Shown in pieces: positions 61,190-64,000 of a DNA stretch of 64,000 bases. The stretch spans positions 2,914,001-2,978,000 of the forward strand of contig NZ_CP028426.1 of assembly GCF_003010915.2 (NCBI RefSeq). Direction: 5' to 3'. The notes under the pieces were generated by a model. That model saw only the letters and a list, made by a program, of their open reading frames with translations, ran no database searches and was not told where the DNA came from. Position 1 is the stretch's first letter. Each line of letters starts with the position of its first letter. The stretch is from Gulosibacter molinativorax. Lineage in GTDB: Bacteria; Actinomycetota; Actinomycetes; Actinomycetales; Microbacteriaceae. The position numbers were made by a program, and so were the translations under genes.

Positions 61190-61535
61190 ATATTTTTCCT
61201 TCGTTGTGCTGAACCACGTATGCGGTTCTGTTTTCCACGGTGATTTGCCACCGTGAAGTCTATGGGTCACCGGCGCGTCAGCGCGCAGGTGTTGGTGGAT
61301 ACTTGATGTCGCGCAGGAGCTTCTCGTGAAGTCCAGTCGATCGGTCGCGCCGAGGGCGCAGCGAACGACATCGTTTTTTGAGACAGAAATGGACGGGTGA
61401 TTCAGGAACGATGTGGTCCCCATCCATCGTCAAAACTTTGCGAAGTTAGCCGGATTTTCTTCAAAACCACAACCGGGGAATTTCGCATTCGTCTTCAACC
61501 ATATACGGGTCGAGGCGAATTTGTCAGGGAAATCT
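61190..61535. other. Leader and promoter region of the cold-shock gene
   Basis: About 345 bp with no gene. On the csp side, two hairpins can form: CACGGTG (61236-61242) with CACCGTG (61249-61255), and GAACC (61211-61215) with GGTTC (61224-61228). Long structured leaders are typical of cold-shock mRNAs. AspDH ends at the far side. Confidence 0.5.
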
Positions 61536-62396
61536 TCATCGAGGTGACGAAAAGTGTCGTCGGACGTCTCGGGCAAGGGACATCGCGGTCACTCCGCTCG
61601 TGCGCGGATTCGTGGGTGAGGGCGCGTTCTGGAGGACGAATTCGTAGTCGCCAGAGGCGCCGGTCGCGCGGATGATGTGACGGCTCAGCGTGGCGTCTGG
61701 ATCGGCCAGGATGCGGACGCGAACGCGGGCCAGTGAGCGGGCGAATGCCACTGAGCGCTCCTTCGGCGTCGCGGTTTGGGGGAGCAGCTCTTGGGTTGCC
61801 CAGGCGAGGGCGACCGCGACGTTGATGTTCGCCGGGAACTTGGCGATCGCTAACTTCGGGTCGCCGTCGAAGGCGACGATCGGATCGTCACCGGGCTCGA
61901 GCGCGAGGATCCCGGCCCGCTCGGCATCGCTCATCCAGGGGCGCACGAGTGAGGACGCGAGCTTCGAGGTCTGAATCGAGACGGCGTCGAGTCCGTCCGC
62001 TTGCGCGGCGGCGGCGAGGATGTCGAGGCCACCAATCGCGCCGTTGGTGACGGTGAGGCTGCCCGGGCCCGAAAGCATCCCGAGCCGCGCATCCTCGTCG
62101 ACGAGTGCACCGACGCTCGTGAGGAGGAGATCGCGACCAGCACGCACGACCGCGGGGCCATGCTCGATCGCGGCCCCCACGCCGGCACACTCGACGATCA
62201 GGTCGGCGTCGGCGTACGCGTCGCGTGCCTCGGTGACGGGGATGAGCGGGAAGGATGCTGGGGCTTCTCGCCTTGCGCCCGGGTCGCGGACCGCTGCGCC
62301 GAGGATGTGGAGCTCCCTGCGATCGAGTTCGGGCCCGAGGAGCGCGACGAGGTCTTGCCCGATCGCGCCGAACCCGAGGAGGAACAGGCTGCTCAT
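61536..62396 (-). CDS. Aspartate dehydrogenase-like protein
   Basis: Oxidoreductase of 286 residues: N-terminal NAD fold LFLLGFGAIGQDL, then an Asp_DH-like C-terminal domain with GSLTVTNGAIGGLDILAAA and FPANINVAVALA. Members oxidise L-aspartate to iminoaspartate for NAD synthesis or metabolise other amino acids. Its start overlaps the stop of the HAD gene by ATGA. Start chosen at ATG 62396, at the beginning of the Rossmann strand. Confidence 0.85.
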   Translation of the reverse strand: MSSLFLLGFGAIGQDLVALLGPELDRRELHILGAAVRDPGARREAPASFPLIPVTEARDAYADADLIVECAGVGAAIEHGPAVVRAGRDLLLTSVGALVDEDARLGMLSGPGSLTVTNGAIGGLDILAAAAQADGLDAVSIQTSKLASSLVRPWMSDAERAGILALEPGDDPIVAFDGDPKLAIAKFPANINVAVALAWATQELLPQTATPKERSVAFARSLARVRVRILADPDATLSRHIIRATGASGDYEFVLQNAPSPTNPRTSGVTAMSLARDVRRHFSSPR

Positions 62397-63049
62397 GCCG
62401 ACTCGTAGAGCCGGAAGGCGCCGTTGACAGGCTCGATCTCGACGTTGTGCCAGTGGCGGATGCGCTCGAGCCCGGCGGCCTCCGGGCCCGCGTACCCGCC
62501 GACGACGACCGTCACGGCGCCGGCGCCGCGAGCCGAGGCGAGGCCCGCCCCGGAATCCTCGAACGCGGCACACACCGCCGCGGGGAGGCGGAGCAGCTGG
62601 GCACCGAGTGCGAAGGGCTGCGGGTCGGGCTTGCCGACGGTGATGTCATCGGCGGTGACGGCGAGCTCAGGAAACGGCACTCCGGCCGCGCCGAATCGCT
62701 TGACGGCGAGATCACGGGGAGCGGAGGTCACGACGGCGAACGGAATCTCGCTTGCGGTCGCCCGGCGGATGAACTCGGCCGCGCCGGGGACCTCGACGAT
62801 GCCGTCGATGCGTGCCATGCCCTGCGCCTCGACCTCGTCGCGCCAGCGCCACTGTTCCGCCTCGTCGTCGGGAAGGAAACGACGGACGGTATCGATCGAT
62901 GGGCGGCCGTGCGAATAGTCGAGGATTGCGGTGAGATCGAGTCCGTGGACATCGGCGAACTCACGCCAAATCTGTTCGACGAGCGCGTTCGAGTCGACGA
63001 GGGTGCCGTCCATATCGAGCAGCAGTCCGGAGACGGTGTGGTTGAGCAT
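62393..63049 (-). CDS. HAD family sugar-phosphatase-like hydrolase
   Basis: HAD hydrolase of 218 residues: LLLDMDGTLVDS (nucleophile Asp), VVTSAPR, and GKPDPQPF followed by AFEDSGAGLASARGAG. Resembles sugar-phosphate phosphatases of the GS1/YfbT type. Overlaps the aspartate-dehydrogenase gene by 4 bp and lies 23 bp after a small membrane-protein gene. Confidence 0.9.
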   Translation of the reverse strand: MLNHTVSGLLLDMDGTLVDSNALVEQIWREFADVHGLDLTAILDYSHGRPSIDTVRRFLPDDEAEQWRWRDEVEAQGMARIDGIVEVPGAAEFIRRATASEIPFAVVTSAPRDLAVKRFGAAGVPFPELAVTADDITVGKPDPQPFALGAQLLRLPAAVCAAFEDSGAGLASARGAGAVTVVVGGYAGPEAAGLERIRHWHNVEIEPVNGAFRLYESA

Positions 63050-63072
63050 GACTGCCTCCTGAATCGGTGCGG

Positions 63073-63225
63073 CTACTTCTTTAATCGGTTGCGGCGCAGG
63101 ATGCGAATCACGAGACCGAGGAAAAACACCACAACGACGGCACCGACGATGACGAACGCGACCGGGTCGGCCGAGTAGGTGGATGCGGGAGTGGTGGACG
63201 AGGCCTGGGAGAGATTCGAAAACAT
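63073..63225 (-). CDS. 50-residue single-pass membrane protein
   Basis: A short frame starting MFSNLSQASSTTPAS, with one hydrophobic segment (about 22-42, PVAFVIVGAVVVVFFLGLVI) and a basic tail RILRRNRLKK. The charge pattern predicts an N-out, C-in protein. It precedes the HAD and aspartate-dehydrogenase genes at 23 bp. Ribosome site weak. No family recognised, but the composition is clearly that of a real small membrane protein. Confidence 0.65.
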   Translation of the reverse strand: MFSNLSQASSTTPASTYSADPVAFVIVGAVVVVFFLGLVIRILRRNRLKK

Positions 63226-63391
63226 AGCGAGTCCATTGTCCCATCAGCCGACGAAAAGGGTGCGTTGGAATATGACGACATTGGTCGCCCACCCTCGCGC
63301 AAACTCCGGCCCGGTGGAAGGATGGACAGAATCCGAACTTCGGCCCGGGAACCGGGTTGAAGCAGCCACATCGCAGCGAAAGGGAGAAGTC

Positions 63392-64000
63392 ATGTGTCGA
63401 CTACTCGCCTACGCCGCACCCCGTGAGACGACCGTCTCGGAGGTGATCGGCGCAGAAAACGCCGGAGCCTTCCAGCGAATGACGACCGTCCACAACGATG
63501 GCTGGGGCACTGCGTGGCTCGCAGCAGGCCCGGGCGAGCCAGAGCCCGAAGTTGAGTCGCTCCGCGTGTCGACTCCGGGGCAGCACGACCCGCTACTTGA
63601 ATCGGCGCTCACTGAGGATGCATCTACTTCGCGCCTCGTGCACCTTCGCCTCGCGACGGACACGCACAAGCGCACGAAGGTCAACACGCATCCGTTCCTC
63701 AAAGAGGAATTCGCGTTCGCGCACAACGGCTCGATCATCCCGGTCGAAATTTTCGAGGAGCTGCTCCGCCCCGAGTCCTACGGCGACGTCGAGGGCACGA
63801 CTGACTCCGAGCTGTACTTCGCGTTCATCCGCCAGGAGATCCGCGATCTCGGCGGCACGGTCGCCGACGGTGTCGTGAGCGCGGTGCAGAAGCTGCGCGC
63901 AGCCTTCCCGGTCGCGAGCCTCAACGCCGTCGTGCTGACGAATGAGGAGCTCATCGTCGTACACGCGAACTCGACGGCCTACGTGAACGACGCCACGTTC
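63392..64000 (+). CDS. Class II glutamine amidotransferase, 3'-truncated by window edge
   Basis: The product begins MCRLLAYAAPRE; Cys2 becomes the N-terminal nucleophile. HNDGWGTAW, RLATDT and FAHNGSI are the glutaminase motifs. 203 codons are present and the frame is open at the edge. This resembles YafJ/EgtC-like amidotransferases. AGGGAGAAG precedes the ATG. Whether it belongs to ergothioneine synthesis cannot be told without neighbours. Confidence 0.9.
   Translation, partial: MCRLLAYAAPRETTVSEVIGAENAGAFQRMTTVHNDGWGTAWLAAGPGEPEPEVESLRVSTPGQHDPLLESALTEDASTSRLVHLRLATDTHKRTKVNTHPFLKEEFAFAHNGSIIPVEIFEELLRPESYGDVEGTTDSELYFAFIRQEIRDLGGTVADGVVSAVQKLRAAFPVASLNAVVLTNEELIVVHANSTAYVNDATF

Noticed and set aside
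61190..61423. N-terminal extension of the cold-shock protein to 145 residues
   Set aside because: Cold-shock proteins are about 67 residues; ATG 61189 has a proper ribosome site and the upstream part is leader-like.
63250..63391. Possible RNA gene before the amidotransferase
   Set aside because: GC-rich with partial pairing, but no tRNA, SRP or other fold could be completed.

Overview
The window is high-GC chromosomal DNA from an actinobacterium, most likely in or near the Microbacteriaceae (Micrococcales). Supporting signs are an FprA-type ferredoxin reductase beside a polyprenyl synthetase, mycothiol-related genes, DUF2510, Lhr next to Nei, and a habit of writing Asp-Ala and Ala-Ser junctions as GGATGC/GCATCC. 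Genus and species cannot be read from the sequence.

Layout. 0-9.1 kb: housekeeping genes (polyprenyl synthetase, fprA, cardiolipin synthase, yajQ, ZIP zinc transporter, a small membrane protein running into tRNA-Tyr, an inositol-monophosphatase-like enzyme) and a large membrane-anchored M23 peptidase. 9.1-11.7 kb: a DDE-integrase insertion sequence, tRNA-Thr, tRNA-Met and a fic gene broken by one stop codon. 11.7-25.8 kb: redox and repair genes (two DsbA/mycothiol-nitroreductase-like proteins, cupin, SDR, nei-lhr), a ParE-type toxin-antitoxin pair, remains of further toxin-antitoxin loci, and small regulators and enzymes. 25.8-37.3 kb: a catabolic region with two APC permeases, an FAD amine oxidase, two TetR regulators with paired palindromic operators, and a seven-gene run (two DapB-like dehydrogenases, RidA, flavin reductase, alpha/beta hydrolase, luciferase-like monooxygenase, permease). 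This run resembles the Rut pyrimidine pathway in enzyme classes but not in full content, and is the best candidate here for an undescribed pathway. 37.3-41.7 kb: a DUF2510/poly-Gln/coiled-coil/T5orf172 protein, an IS630 element and selO. 41.7-64 kb: a DUF4352 protein, two NarL-type two-component systems (one divergent from an ABC exporter), a GH65 phosphorylase with beta-phosphoglucomutase, a second M23 peptidase, a GH20 hexosaminidase, a MshA-MshB-like fusion, LacI, FHA and flavin-reductase genes, a cold-shock gene with a structured leader, aspartate dehydrogenase/HAD, and the start of a class II glutamine amidotransferase.

How the genes fit together. The mycothiol theme recurs: a fused glycosyltransferase/deacetylase for its synthesis, two thioredoxin-fold proteins of the mycothiol-dependent type, and a broken maleylpyruvate-isomerase-like gene. 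The two M23 peptidases share an unusual cytoplasmic arginine-rich motif and have GTAACGAA-type sites at their promoters, suggesting joint control of wall turnover. Short palindromic repeats sit between several convergent gene pairs and may serve as terminators.
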